A stretch of DNA of 64,000 bases from Scylla paramamosain (GCF_035594125.1 NC_087192.1:11607001-11671000), one strand, 5' to 3'; shown: positions 12,086 through 22,863, counted from the stretch's first letter. The notes: generated by a model not told the origin, from the sequence alone. Made by a program: numbers and translations.

Positions 12086-12720
12086 CAAAACTAATTTGCA
12101 AAGGACCCTTCTACGGTTTCTATCCTTTGTGTTATATTATTTCAAACTTCATTGCGACCTTTATGTTGCTATTTCAGACGGTCACTATTAAAAGCGGTCA
12201 GGGTTCTGCCCTATTATCCACATTAGTATTCATTAATTATCTTTTAAAGTAAACTCTTTGGCCTTTCTACTTCTAAGCTGATGACACCAATCTGCACCTT
12301 TCCACCTCATTTCGTAGACATCCAACCCTTCATGAACTGAACAATTCACAGAGGAACTAAAGAACGTCCAGTTTTCTTAAATATATGTATATCTAGAGCG
12401 GACCCAAATTCAGAGCGACAAAAACACAATTCCTTCATCTGTCCCCTCATCACAAGTTTCCAGATAACTATTTCCTCTTCTTAAGTGACATGCAACTGCC
12501 CCTTTCTTTCATATGTTTAATCTTCGATCTACATTTTACTAAAAGTGTAAACTGGAAGTATCATCTCGTCATTCGGTAAAACAGCTCGTATGAAGCCAGG
12601 TGTTCTAAGCCATCTCCCCCAGTTTTTCTCATCCCCTCCCCGCTAGCTATCATTAACATTGTACAGGGGCCTTATCTGCCCTTGTATGGTGTATGCTTCA
12701 CATACCTTCTCAGGTCTCAG
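12086..12720 (+). mobile_element. Diverged LINE-A relic (reverse transcriptase core to C-terminus)
   Basis: The plus strand reads YGFYPLCYIISNFIATF and, after it, a block corresponding to NSGVPQGSVLSPTLF of younger copies. Further on come GADDT-like and VQGPYLPLYGVCFTYL-like regions matching the ANSVQGPYPSMYGVC part of copy A5. Similarity is visible all along but at much lower identity than between the other copies, so this is an old insertion. No frame is open for more than about 65 codons. Confidence 0.7.
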
Positions 12721-12850
12721 GTAGGTTTCCAGCATCAGGTCAGGGTTCCTCAGTCTCAGGTCAGTGTTCAGTCTCAGGTCAGAGTTCCTAGCGAACGGAT
12801 GCGTTTAATGAGTAGTGACCTGACGCTATCTATAACTGGGTAGTGTAGAC

Positions 12851-13821
12851 ATGGCGCCTTGGGATGCTGAGTCGTCTGGTTGTGTTAGTTCTCATGTTTT
12901 CGAAGCCTTCGTTGCGAAGGTCTCAGAGGTGGAGACTGAGTTCCATTGAAGGATCTCGGAGGTGTAGGCTGAGTTTCATGAGAGGATCTCAGACCTGCAG
13001 GCTGAGTTCTGTGAGAGGATCTCGGCACCTGTGGGAGGGTCGTGCCCCTCCGTCACATTACCTACTAAGGCGATGGAGGGGCAGTGGTCGGTTGTGTGCA
13101 GGGGCGCCAAGAGGCTAAAGGTTCTCAAGGCGTCTCGTGTGGAGGGAGACGAGGAATCCCTTCAGTGTGCTGGAGGGAGTGACGGAGGAGGAGGTGGGCG
13201 TGACGAGAGGAGACAAGGAGATGGAGGGCGCAGACGCAGTTACTCTGTCCTAACGTATAGTGCTTGTGCTTGGTCATAGTCAGATTAGGCACTTAGTGTG
13301 TTTTGTTTCAGAGATAGGGAGCGTAGGTCAAGGGCGTGTTTGCTGGGATGGGGAAGTTAGCTGATGGGCTAGACACGTGCTTAGGAAATGATGGGACCAA
13401 GCCCATTGTTTTTCTCATTGTGGGAGGGAATGACCTTGATAAGGTTAGGAGTGAGGAGCTGTTCAGGAAGTTTAGGCAGGCTTTGGATAGGATTAGGGAC
13501 AAGGGAGGGATCCCTGTAGTAGGAATGTGGTACGTCTTGCCGAGGAGGGGAATTGGTGCTGAGTGGCTTTCCAGGGCTATAACAGTGAATCACAGGCTGG
13601 CGAATCATTGTAAAAGTAATGGATGGACGTTCATCGACAACTGGAACCTCTTCTATGGTAGGGACACCTTGTATGCCAGGAGTGCATTTATCACACCAGT
13701 GTGTTCGGCTTTTAGTCGGAACACTCGAGCGGAAGGTCTCTGCACTCAAGCGCTTTTTTCGCTAGTCAGGAGCGAGGAAGGACTTGGGAGGACGAATGAA
13801 GGACAAATTAGATCAACCTAG
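12851..13821 (+). pseudogene. LINE-B ORF1: 11-residue coiled-coil repeats plus SGNH-esterase-like domain
   Basis: ATG at 12851 (context GACATGG) starts MAPWDAESSG. Three and a third repeats of 11 residues follow (RISEV.AEFHE, RISDLQAEFCE), encoded by 33-bp units, and they look like a coiled coil. A basic/Gly-rich linker leads to LGHSQIRH at 13269-13298, where SGNH esterases of CR1-type elements have a GDSQ motif with the nucleophilic serine. After a frameshift near 13340 the open frame continues PIVFLIVGGNDL (block III Asn-Asp) to the end at 13821. An internal stop lies in the first repeat. Esterase ORF1 proteins are known in CR1-clade LINEs; their role in retrotransposition is unclear. Confidence 0.65.
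12921..13030 (+). repeat. 33-bp tandem repeat encoding an 11-residue coiled-coil motif
   Basis: TCTC(A/G)GA starts recur at 12921, 12954, 12987 and 13020, with exact 33-bp spacing and a shared GGCTGAGTT core. The period is a multiple of three, so the repeat preserved the frame when it arose. Confidence 0.85.
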
Positions 13822-14450
13822 AAGGGTAACTAGCTCAGCGAAGGCGAGGAATAGCTTAAGTGTTTACTGCACAAATTGTAGAAGTATTTTTAATAAAATA
13901 GGAATGGCGTATGTAGAGAACTTTGATATCATTGCTTTAACAGAAACTTGTTTAGATATGTCAGGAAAAGTATTTAATCCAAAGTTTAAGATAGATGATT
14001 ATACACTATTCTATAAAGATAGGGAATAAAGGAGAGGAGGATGAGTCGAGCTGTACGTTAGGTACACACTACAGTGCTGTATTAGCAGTAGAATTAAAAC
14101 AGAGTCGATATTAAGGAAGGATCAGTCAGTAGTACTGGGATTAGCGTACGGGCCACCAAACAGTACAAAGGAAATTAACGCCACTATGGCAGGAAATAAA
14201 CAGAGCAGGAAGGTACAGTCAGGTATGTGTGGTAGGAGATATTAATTTTAGGAATATCGACTGGAGCCTGATGGTGGGTAACAGGGAAACCGAGCAATTT
14301 CTTAAGATAATTCAGGATAATTTTTTTTTTTTAAACAGGCAATCTTAGAGCCCACAAGGGGGAACAGTATTGAAGATTTAATTCCAACTAACGGGGAGGA
14401 AGCATTCACGCAGGTAGAGGTTGGAAGACAGCTAGGTAACTAGCTACAGG
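13796..14450 (+). pseudogene. LINE-B endonuclease region
   Basis: The ATG at 13796 overlaps the last 26 bp of ORF1. The frame reads MKDKLDQPRRVTSS, then SLSVYCTNCRSIFNKI (the CTN block with a metal-binding Asn in this endonuclease class) and IIALTETCLD (catalytic Glu), and is lost at 14029. Beyond that, VGDINFRNIDWS-like residues at about 14230-14270 fit the GD.N block. The enzyme would nick target DNA to prime reverse transcription. The reading frame is broken several times before 14450. Confidence 0.65.
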
Positions 14451-14489
14451 TACAAATTAAAATGGGAGGAAGCTTTTAGAAGATATATA

Positions 14490-15660
14490 TAGATATATAG
14501 GCTAAAGAAATTCAAGACACCAGGACCAGTTGAAATATATCCCAGAGTGCTTAAGGAATGCAAAGAGGCTATTAGTGAACCGCTAGTTTCTGTCTTTAGG
14601 AAATCACTTGAGTCAGGTGAGGTACCAGTAATGTGAATGTAGTACCCATCTTTAAGAGAGGGCATAAAACTTTAACGTTTGATTACAGACCTGTCAGCTT
14701 AACTTCTGTTGTAGGTAGGATATAATCGAGTCAGTAATAGCGAAGAACATTAGGGAGCATTTAGACAAACATAACTTGATAAATCAGTTACAGCATGGCT
14801 TCACAAAGGGAAGTCTTGCCTGACGAACTTGTTAAGCTTTTACAGCAAAATTTACGAGGCAGCAGATAATGGTGATAGTTATGTCATCCTATATCTTTAC
14901 GTAAAACGTAACCCATCAGAGACTCCTTAGAAAGGTTAGGGCACACGGGATAAATGAGGTGTAAGACTGGTTAAGGTCATGGCAAATCGACAGACGACAT
15001 TTGTAATAAACGGCTCTAAATCCGAGTGGGGGTCATGTAATTAGAGGGGTGCCACAGGTATCAGTATTACAACCATTGTTGTTTTGAAATATATCAGTGA
15101 CTTGAATAGTGGAATTAATAGTGATGTTGGTAAATTTGAGGATGACACGGATAGGTAGATTAATTAGGTCAGAATCGGATGCCATCGCCTTGCAGGCAGA
15201 TTTAGATAGGATGAACGAATGGACAGACATATGGCAAATGCAGTTTAATATCAGCAAATGCAAAGTAATTAGTGTAGGTAGAGGAAACTCTCACAGTGGG
15301 TACACACTAAACAACAGAACTCTGTTAGGTTTAGGGTACGAAGAAGATTTAGGAGTTATAGTTAACTCTGAACTCCATCTAAGAAAGCAATGCATACAGG
15401 CGAGAAACAGGGTAAATAGGGTATTAGGATTAATTTTTAGGAGTGTTAAAAGTAGAAGGCCCGAGGTAATATTAAAATTATATTTGACGCTGGTCAGACC
15501 TCATCTAGACTACGCTGTGCACTTCTGGTTCTCATATTACAGGAAGGATATAAATTCTATTAGAATCAGTGCAAAGGAGAATGACTAAAAAGATGCAGGG
15601 GATGAGGAGTATTCCTTACGAGGAGAGATTGAACCTTTTTAAATTTACATTCTTTAGAGA
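14490..15660 (+). pseudogene. LINE-B reverse transcriptase region
   Basis: KKFKTPGPVEIYPRVLKE and SLESGEVPV open the domain. QHGFTKGKSCLTNLLSF lies near 14790-14840. The next block, which should hold the first catalytic Asp (YLDFSKAFD in relatives), here reads YLYVKRNPSE and is lost. KFEDDT at 15130-15147 keeps the paired Asp of the F/YADD box. The thumb region 15109-15588 is open: WQMQFNISKCKVISVGR and PEVILKLYLTLVRPHLDYA. The gene is inactive through stops and the altered first block. Family CR1/L2-like by motif style. Confidence 0.75.
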
Positions 15661-16020
15661 GACGTAGGTTAAAAGAGGACTTGATAATAGTCTTTAAGTG
15701 GTATAAGGCCTATAACAAGAGGGGCGTAAGCAAAATAAAAATTCTTAGGATCAGCAACCAGGACAGAACAGAAAATAACAGGTTCAAGCTTGAAAATTTA
15801 ATTAAAAAAAATAGGAAGAAATTGGTTCTCAAAAAGAGTGGTAGATGAATAGAACGGATTCAGTAATCAAGTTGTTAGTTCTAAGACATTAGCTTTAAGA
15901 GAAAATTAGACGGATTTATGGATGGGGATGATAGGTAGAATTAGGTTGGTATATTTCATACAGGGACTGCCACGTGTAGGCCTAATGGCTTCTTGCAGCT
16001 TCCCTTGCCTATTTCTTATG

Positions 16021-16444
16021 TTCTTATTGTGAGGATCTGAAATCCACGGTTTAACCAGAGTGAGGATCACAGGCTAGCAAGTGGGTGGTGGGAACGAGTC
16101 TCTGCATGGAAAGGGAGGGAATCTTTGTTGTTGTTGTGGAAGGACCACAGAGCTGGGATTGGTGATTGATTCTGTCGTGTGTAGCAGGAGTACAGGCGGA
16201 GACGGGCACCTGTGTAGGAGAGTTGTGTCACTGCTGTTCATAGGGTTGCGACGGAGCCAGCAAGAAAGTACCGGCAGGTGTTCAGGCAAATTTCCTGACA
16301 AAGACAGGTGGTGAATGCTGGGTAGCTGATGACAGCGATGCAGCAAGCGGTGCTAGGTGGCTTACGGTGAGCAGCTGATGCCAGGAACGCATTATCGTAC
16401 CAAGTGGCGTTATTGCTGGACCCTTTAGTGTTTTGTGAGGCGGG

Positions 16445-16501
<57 letters not shown>

Positions 16502-16789
16502 ACTTTGTGAAGGTTATTGTCCTTTTTTTTGGGTGGGGGTGTATTTCCTTTGGTAACGATGTTGTGCCAGTATATGTTATTTATCACAAGTGAAGTGTAT
16601 GTTTTTATTTTTTATTTATTGTTAGCTTTGTGGAAGGTACTTAGGTAGGGAATATTTAGTTGTATATTCAGTTATTTATCTGGTGTCATTTGAGCCAAGA
16701 AGCCATTTTTTTTTTTTTTTTAAGTTGCAATATTGTATTTGGTGTCATTGGACTGATATCGAGAGGCATTTTTTTCTTGTTTAGTAAAC

Positions 16790-16792
<3 letters not shown>
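16021..16792. other. Unassigned segment with a (GT)n array
   Basis: No coding family recognised. A (GT)n microsatellite of about 25 units lies at 16451-16500. The open frames here are short and cross the microsatellite. Poly-T runs occur at 16525 and 16710. Confidence 0.5.

Positions 16793-16885
<93 letters not shown>
16793..16885. repeat. (TA)n microsatellite, about 46 units
   Basis: Pure TA array. Confidence 0.97.
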
Positions 16886-16888
<3 letters not shown>

Positions 16889-17754
16889 GTATGTTTGTTT
16901 TCCCCTAGCAGGAGATTCATAGTGTCATCACCTGCAATGAGCATAGAGTTAAGGTGAGCTCAAAGCTGAGAGGTGGGAAGCTTCTTTAAGTTCAGCTCAT
17001 TAAATTATGTTATGTACTGCTTTATTAAGCTACTGTCACACTTACACCAGCGTTGTTTTATTTTCTTGGTTCCAATAAAACAACGCAAACAAAACGAAAC
17101 AACACATGAATAACAAAATCAAACATTGCAGCTTGGTGGTTAGAATAATTTCAGGCTCTGGTCGCCCTTCTAGTCCACGATGGCCTATAGAGTATTGTTA
17201 GGTTTTGTTAATTATTGTTTAACACTTGCTACTGTTAACTCTACATTGGATTTTGTTTTACCTGGCTTGCCAGCGATACGTGCAACTGTCTGATCACACC
17301 AATTGCCAAGTCCGCTAGCGGAAACAACTGATCATAAGAATTTGACGTGACATGTTTTCGGTCTTGTGAACACATATTTGTTTTGGTTGCATACCAACGA
17401 AGTCGTATGATAATTGAATAGCATATGTCCATCAAATTAAATATTTATATTTAGAAGTTTTCTTGTATTGTCTTTTTTTTTTTCATTGTCTTTAAAAAAT
17501 TGATTTTTTTTTTTTTCATGTATTTGCTCTTGTATAAATGGTGAATAAGCGATAGATTCTTAATGCCTCCCACTCGTCTACCGCTATCGCTAGTACTATG
17601 TAGCTGCCAGGGAAAACCGCTCGTACGGCTAGCGCAAAGCAGCAAGAATCAGTAGTTAGTGCAGAGCAAACGGCTGTCCAATCAAGCCGTATCACTGGAT
17701 CCAGTGATTTCAGAAGCTACTGCGACCGAAGCTTTAAATACAGTGGAACCGAAC
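16886..17754. other. Unassigned A/T-rich segment
   Basis: Nothing recognised on either strand. It includes two short inverted stretches (CGTTGTTTTATT at 17051 and AATAAAACAACG at 17076) that could fold into a 12-bp stem. It may be unique host DNA or an unrecognised repeat. Confidence 0.45.
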
Positions 17755-18190
17755 TATTTCTTCTCATCAACTCTTCTCTAACTGATGTCTTTAATCACGG
17801 TCTCTTCGGTACAAGGCTGCATCACCTGCTATCTTCTATCACAATTTTTTACGCTAATTCCTTTACTGACTTTTACTGACTGCACGTCTCTTCTGCAGTA
17901 TCGCTGTGCAGGATTTTTTTTTTCGCATTTCTTCTGTCTGTCTCTCTTTTGCAAGAGTTAAACCAGTATTTTTTTTTTTTTTTTTTGTTCCTTTCACTAG
18001 TAGTCTTGAACTCCTTGCTTGCTTCTGTATGTCCTCTTGCCTTTGATTTAAACTCTTTCTAGACAGATGATTTAAGACACTGTATAATGTATTTGTAGAC
18101 TTATTTTTGGATTGTCTTCCTAAGGGACTGACAATTCCAGCAAGCTTTTTTTTTTTTTTTCCTTGGCTGGTCTGTCGTACATAAAAGAAC
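17755..18190 (+). mobile_element. Very old LINE-A 3' relic
   Basis: Pieces in the right order match the plus-strand copies: TCATCAACTCTTCTCTAACTG, GCAAGAGTTAAACCAGTATT, CTTGAACTCCTTGC, TTTAAGACACT, and finally GACTGACAATTCCAGCA with CTTGGCTGGTCTGTCGTACA before ATAAAAG. The last two correspond to GACTGGCATTTCAGTGG and CTTGGCCAGTGTCCTTCCTACATAAAA in copy A5. Between them, poly-T insertions and deletions are common. It is the most decayed copy in the window and would be easy to miss. Confidence 0.65.
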
Positions 18191-19060
18191 ATGATAATGA
18201 AAATCCACAGGCTATGAAAGACTACAGGATTTTATCATATTAAGTTTCTTTATTACATTTTCATAAACCTGTGCATAAACCTGCTTATCTTTACGATTTA
18301 CGTTTTATAATTGTTGTTACAGTTTGATTTTCAAGCGGTACTCTCTTTATAAACTTTTTTTTTTTTTTTACAAGCGAAGCGTAGTTTATTATGGAGGCTT
18401 GGTTTACCTGAGTAGGTTCGGTTTACTTGACAAGATTTACTTGATGCCCCGCCCGGCCGGCCCGGGCCGATCGTAACGTTATTCAAACGCTAATATCTCC
18501 GGAACCACGCGGCCGATCGTAACGAAATTAGCACCATATGACAATTGTATCAATTTTATATGATATAGCTTTCATCTCTTCTATTGGGTGAGGTCAATGG
18601 GTAACTTGCAAAAAGTAGGGGGGGGTCGAAAATGGAATTTCTCAAAACTACTGAACCAATCTTAATGACATTTAAGAGGTGTCATGTCCTTATGTTAGCT
18701 TTTAAGTAGCACTGCACATGCGCAAAGTCAAATTTCAACTTTTTTTTTTTTACTAATTAACTGATCAAGCTCATGTTTTATTTTTAATTAGTGTAATACA
18801 AGTTACAACGAAAGAATATGTCAAATTTGCAACATTACTGAGCATGCGTAAAATACAGTGTAAATATTTTTGTAGAGACCGTCAGTTTTCTGCAATTTTC
18901 ACCAATTTCCTTTAATCTCAGTGAGAACGGAAACATACCACTGAACACAGAATTAAATTTTCTATCTAACGGTATGTAGCACAATCATTGGGCACTTGCA
19001 AAGTTTTGAGCTAGAATGATTTGAATATTAGGCAAGTACGCGATGCGCGGGATGCCTGAA

Positions 19061-19061
<1 letters not shown>
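18191..19061. other. Unassigned segment with internal short repeats
   Basis: A GC-rich spot (18445-18480) precedes a 15-base direct repeat ending GGCCGATCGTAACG at 18464-18478 and 18510-18524. Two related 10-12 base phrases (CACATGCGCAAAGT, GAGCATGCGTAAAAT) occur at 18714 and 18840. No coding motif recognised. This may be a non-coding repeat family. Confidence 0.45.
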
Positions 19062-19151
<90 letters not shown>

Positions 19152-19156
19152 GCTAG

Positions 19157-19183
<27 letters not shown>
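19062..19183. repeat. (CT)n then (AC)n microsatellite
   Basis: About 43 CT units to 19148, a 9-bp spacer, then about 13 AC units. Confidence 0.97.
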
Positions 19184-19187
<4 letters not shown>

Positions 19188-19464
19188 TGTGTGAGTACAG
19201 GGGAAGTGAAGTGTAAATCGGGAAGGCCGAATGGGTTAAATGGAAGAGTAGTGTACAGGTAAATACTGTCAATAATTCAAAGGTTTCAAGGAAGAAGACA
19301 TCAGAGTAACGAGTAACTTATACAAATAAACGAGTGTGAAAAATTGAAGAAAATGTGAAAATGTGAGAAGAAATACGTAAATTAGCAGCGATAATAAAGA
19401 CGTGGAAGGAAGAGAGAGGTAAGTGGTGACAATGTAAAAAAGATATCCAATGATATATTATAAA

Positions 19465-19604
19465 TGAAGAAGAGGGAGATGGAAAGAGAAAAAGAAAACA
19501 AAGAACTGAGAGAAGAGGTGACAGAAATAGCGGACTTAACAAGACAAGTACTGTGAAGAAATCAAGAAACTCAAGGAAGAGAACAAAGAATTAAAGAAAG
19601 CTTT

Positions 19605-19675
<71 letters not shown>

Positions 19676-20262
19676 AAGTAAGGAAAGTAAAAGACTTAGT
19701 TAAAGTAAGGAAAGTAAAAGACTTAGTGAAAGAGGAAGTCAAAAGCTAGAAAGAAGAAAGAGAACAACAAAAGAAGGAGATAATAAGAAAACAAGAGGAA
19801 CACAATAAGGACATGGAAAAGCAAGTGATTAGAATAATAAAGGAAAAAAAGTAGTCTTGTGAGAGACATGGTACAGAGAAAAATGTGTGTGATAGTATTT
19901 GGGGCTCAAGGAGAAGAACCTGCCCATGAAAATTGCTAGAGTGAAAGAAGAGGTGGAAAGGGTTGGGAAAATTATAGCAGAAGTGGCGGGAGAAGGAGAG
20001 GAGATATTTGATTAAACTGAAGAGGTTTACAGGATTGGAAAGTATGACGAAAATGGAACAAGAACAATGAAAATAAAATTCGTGACAAACAGCAGCGGAA
20101 CATGTCTTATAAAAAACAGGAAAACTGGCAAAAGTAGAAAGAATTAGGGGAATATGGATAAAGAGATATGAACGAAGAAGAGAGAAGTAAACTGAAAGAG
20201 TTGAGAGTAGAATACAGGAACAAGCGAGGAAATTCATTTGGAAAATTGTGGGCATGAAAGTT
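19465..20262 (+). pseudogene. LINE-C ORF1p-like protein
   Basis: ATG at 19465 starts MKKREMEREKENKELREE. After a frameshift at about 19550 the coiled coil continues (CEEIKKLKEENKELKKALQE) and runs into a (GA)n array read as (ER)n. Next comes a duplicated KVRKVKDLV block and, in broken frames, MCVIVFGAQGEEP, EEVYRIGKYDENGTR and KIKFVTNSS. The order of coiled coil then an RRM-like V.VFG strand resembles L1-type ORF1p (Transposase_22), an RNA-binding nucleic-acid chaperone. At least five frameshifts or stops are present. Confidence 0.55.
19604..19672 (+). repeat. (GA)n microsatellite inside LINE-C ORF1
   Basis: About 34 GA units, read in frame as alternating Arg-Glu within the coiled coil. Directly after it, a 27-bp direct duplication (AAAGTAAGGAAAGTAAAAGA units at 19676 and 19703) also keeps the frame. 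Confidence 0.95.
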
Positions 20263-20272
20263 TTTCGAGGAA

Positions 20273-20980
20273 ATGGTAGCACAAAGATGCCACGAAAGAT
20301 CACTAAGCGGAAGCTTAAAATTTATGTATACAAATGTAGATGATTTGGTGTCGAGTCTATTGGAACTTGAAGACTACCTAACGAGCAATAAACCAAACGT
20401 AGTATGTTTAACGGAAACCAAATTAAAAGAGGAAATAAAGCTGATATTTGCAAAGGAAAGATATAGCACATGGAGGAGAGACAGAAAAGGAGTGATGATA
20501 TTGGTAAAAGAGGATATTGTTGTTGAAGAAGTGGAATATGATAATGGAATAGCGGAAACTTTGAGTGTTGTGATTAAGACCAAAGGAAGTGAAAAAAAAG
20601 TAAAAAAAAAAAAAAAAACGAAATGATAAGGAAAATTAACATTCCTCTTAGTAGGCCACTTCAACACTAAAGGAATTAACCGGAAGGAGATGATAGTGAA
20701 AGAAAATGTCGGGTCATGGAGCAAAGAACTTATGTATACCATGTTGCACCGTCTCACCACAGTGAGGCAGTGGATGAATGATCCTACAAGATGCAGAGAA
20801 GAAGAACCATCACAGTTGGACTTAGTGTTTACGAAAATCCCAGAAAGTAGACCAAGCATACATTGTCTGAGTCCACTGGGAAGAAGTGATCATGTGACAA
20901 TAGAAATAGTACTACTGGAGGAAACAGTGTTGTACAGGAATAAAAACTTTGAAACGGGAGCTCTGCAAAGTATACTTTAG
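20273..20980 (+). pseudogene. LINE-C endonuclease
   Basis: LKFMYTNVDDLVSSLLELED carries the N-terminal YTN block and VVCLTETKLKEE the catalytic Glu. After a poly-A frameshift at about 20600, VGHFNTKGINRKEM (GDFN block with Asp changed to His) and LDLVFTKIPES, then LSPLGRSDHVTIE with the final Ser-Asp-His, complete an APE-type endonuclease. The change in the GDFN block and the frameshift indicate loss of function. The frame ends near 20980, and the palindromic-looking AAAGTATACTTTAGCATACTTT at its end may be a rearrangement scar. Confidence 0.7.
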
Positions 20981-21122
20981 CATACTTTGCAGAGCTTTAT
21001 AAATTTTATGGAAAAATTAACTGGAAATAGCTATTTGAAGGTAAAGTAGTGCAAGAAAAATATGAGATATTTATGAGCAATTATAGAAGGAGTGCAAGAG
21101 TTTGTACCAAGTTCTAAAGTGA

Positions 21123-22843
21123 CATCAGCCAGATGGCACCACTGCTATCACATCTATTTCTAAAGCTGAACTCTTCACTCAAAACTTTGATAAAAACTCT
21201 ACTCTGGACGATTCCTCCCTCTCTTCCACCCTCTGACTACTTCATCCTACCTATTAAAATTCTTCGCAATGATGTTTTCATGCCATCGCTGGCCTAAACC
21301 TTCGGAAGACTTATGGACCTGATGGTTCCATATTGTTCCTCCTATTGTTCTCCGAAACTGTACCTTCGTACTTACACCTTGCCTAGTCAAACTCTTTCAA
21401 CTCTGTCTGTCAACATCTACCTTTCCTTCTTGGTGGAAGTTTGCCTACATTCAGCCTGTTCCTAAAAGGGGTGACCGTTCTTATCCATCAGACTACTGTC
21501 CTATTAGTTTAATTTCCCGCCTATTTAAAGTTTTTTTAATCTATCCTCAACAGGAAGATTCTTAAACATCTATCACTTCACGACCTTCTATCTGATCGCC
21601 AGTATAGGTTCCGTCAAGGCCGCTGTGCTGGTGATCTGGCTTTTCTTACTGAGTCTTGGTCATCCTCTTTTAGAGATTTTGGTGAAACTTTTGCTGTTGC
21701 CTTGGACATACCAAAAGCTTTTGATAGAGTCAGGCACAAAGCTTTGATTTCCAAACTACCTTCCTACGGCTTCTGTCCTTCTTTCTGTAACTTCATCTCA
21801 AGTTTCCTTTCTGACCGTTCTATTGCTGCTTGTGGTAGACGATCACTGTTCTCCTAAATCTATTAACAGTGGTATTCCTCAGGGTTCTGTCCTGTCATCC
21901 ACTCTCTTCTAATTATTCATCAATGGCCTTTTAAACCAAACTTCTTGTCCTATCCACTCCTACGTTGATGATACCACTCTGCACTTTTCCACGGAAGACA
22001 TAGAATGCTTGACCTGTGATCTTTCTAAAATTTCTGATTGGGGCAGAGCAAACTTGATATTGTTCAATGCCTCAAAACTCAATTCCTCCATCTATCAACT
22101 TGACACAACCTTCCAGACAACTATCCCTTCTTCAATGACGCTCAACTGTTTCCCTCTTCTACACTGAACATCCTCGGTCTGTCCTTTACTTATAATCTGA
22201 ACTGGAAACTTCACATCTCATCTCTAGCTAAAACAGCCTCTATGAAGTTAGTGGTTCTGAGACGTCTCCGCCAGTTTTTCTCACCCCCCCCCCCAGCTGC
22301 TAACTCTGTACAAGGGCCTTATCCATCCATGTATGGAGTATATGCTTCACATGTCTGGGGGGGGTTCCACTCATACTGCTCTTCTAGACAGGGTGGAATC
22401 AAAAGCTTTTCATCTCATCAACTCCTCTCCTCTAACTGACTGTCTTCAGCCTCTCTCTCACCGCCACAATGTTGCATATCTAACTGTCTTCTACCGCTAT
22501 TTTCATGCTAACTGCTCTTCTGATCTTGCTAACTGCATGCCTAGCCTCCTCTCGCGGCCTCGCTACACAAGACTTTCTTCTTTTTCTCACCCCTATTCTG
22601 TCCACTCTGATGCAAGAGTTAACCAGTATTCTCAGTCATTCATCCATTTCGCTGGTAAACTCTGGAACTCTCTGCCTGATTCTGTATTTCCACCTCCCTA
22701 TGACTTGAGTTCCTTGAAGAGGGAGGTTTCAAGACACTTAACCTTCATTTTTTGACTACCACTTTTATGGGACTGGCATCTCAGTGGGCATTTTGTTTTT
22801 TATTGGATTTTTGTTGCTCTTGGCCAGTGTCCCTCCTACATAA
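21123..22843 (+). mobile_element. LINE-A copy 3
   Basis: The copy enters within the linker before the reverse transcriptase (AGATGGCACCACTGCTATC) and runs to the 3' UTR (CTTGGCCAGTGTCCCTCC, ACATAAG, poly-A with AAAGAAAG). The RT core is present without the large deletion seen in A5, but its frame is broken repeatedly. The 22333-22755 open stretch holds the C-terminal ESKAFHLINSSPLTDCLQ and CSSDLANCMPSLLSRPR blocks. A C-homopolymer at 22287-22295 causes one frameshift. It is 5'-truncated by the LINE-C fragment. Confidence 0.85.
22333..22755 (+). pseudogene. LINE-A C-terminal domain, copy A3
   Basis: A 140-codon open frame with MSGGGSTHTALLDRVESKAF, then LPLSHRHNVAYL-like and FYRYFHANCSSDLANC blocks, ending SLKREVSRHLTFIF and a stop at 22755. 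This is the thumb/C-terminal segment of the reverse transcriptase ORF of this LINE family. It matches 25879-26295 in copy A5 nearly residue for residue. It has no start of its own and is part of the larger broken ORF. Confidence 0.75.
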
Positions 22844-22863
22844 GAAAAAAAAAAAAAGAAAGA

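Larger units (their letters stand above)
12721..16020 (+). mobile_element. CR1/L2-like non-LTR retrotransposon (LINE-B), nearly full length
   Basis: An ORF1 start with coiled-coil repeats, an SGNH-esterase-like region, an overlapping endonuclease start, a reverse transcriptase and a 3' UTR lie in order over 3.3 kb. The 3' UTR (TTTCATACAGGGACTGCC, GTGTAGGCCTAATGGCTTC, TTCTTATGTTCTTATTG) recurs at 27775-27888, so the end near 16020 is supported by two copies. Stops and indels are scattered, and one deletion removes the first catalytic block of RT. The 5' end is unclear: 12721-12800 holds degenerate CAGGTCAG-type repeats that may be 5' UTR repeats. Confidence 0.75.
19300..21110 (+). mobile_element. 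Non-LTR retrotransposon LINE-C (ORF1 and endonuclease only)
   Basis: A Lys/Glu-rich ORF1 with coiled coil and an RNA-binding-like segment is followed directly by an endonuclease. Reverse transcriptase is absent: at about 21120 the sequence changes abruptly to LINE-A. It is therefore a 3'-truncated or interrupted copy, which is unusual for LINEs, where 5' truncation is normal. Confidence 0.65.

Noticed and set aside
13381..13749. Minus-strand 122-codon frame
   Set aside because: Antisense of the LINE-B esterase-like ORF1.
19746..20303. Minus-strand 185-codon hydrophobic frame
   Set aside because: Antisense shadow of the Lys/Glu-rich LINE-C ORF1; apparent membrane segments come from complementing AAG/GAA codons.
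20374..20859. Minus-strand 161-codon frame
   Set aside because: Antisense of the LINE-C endonuclease.
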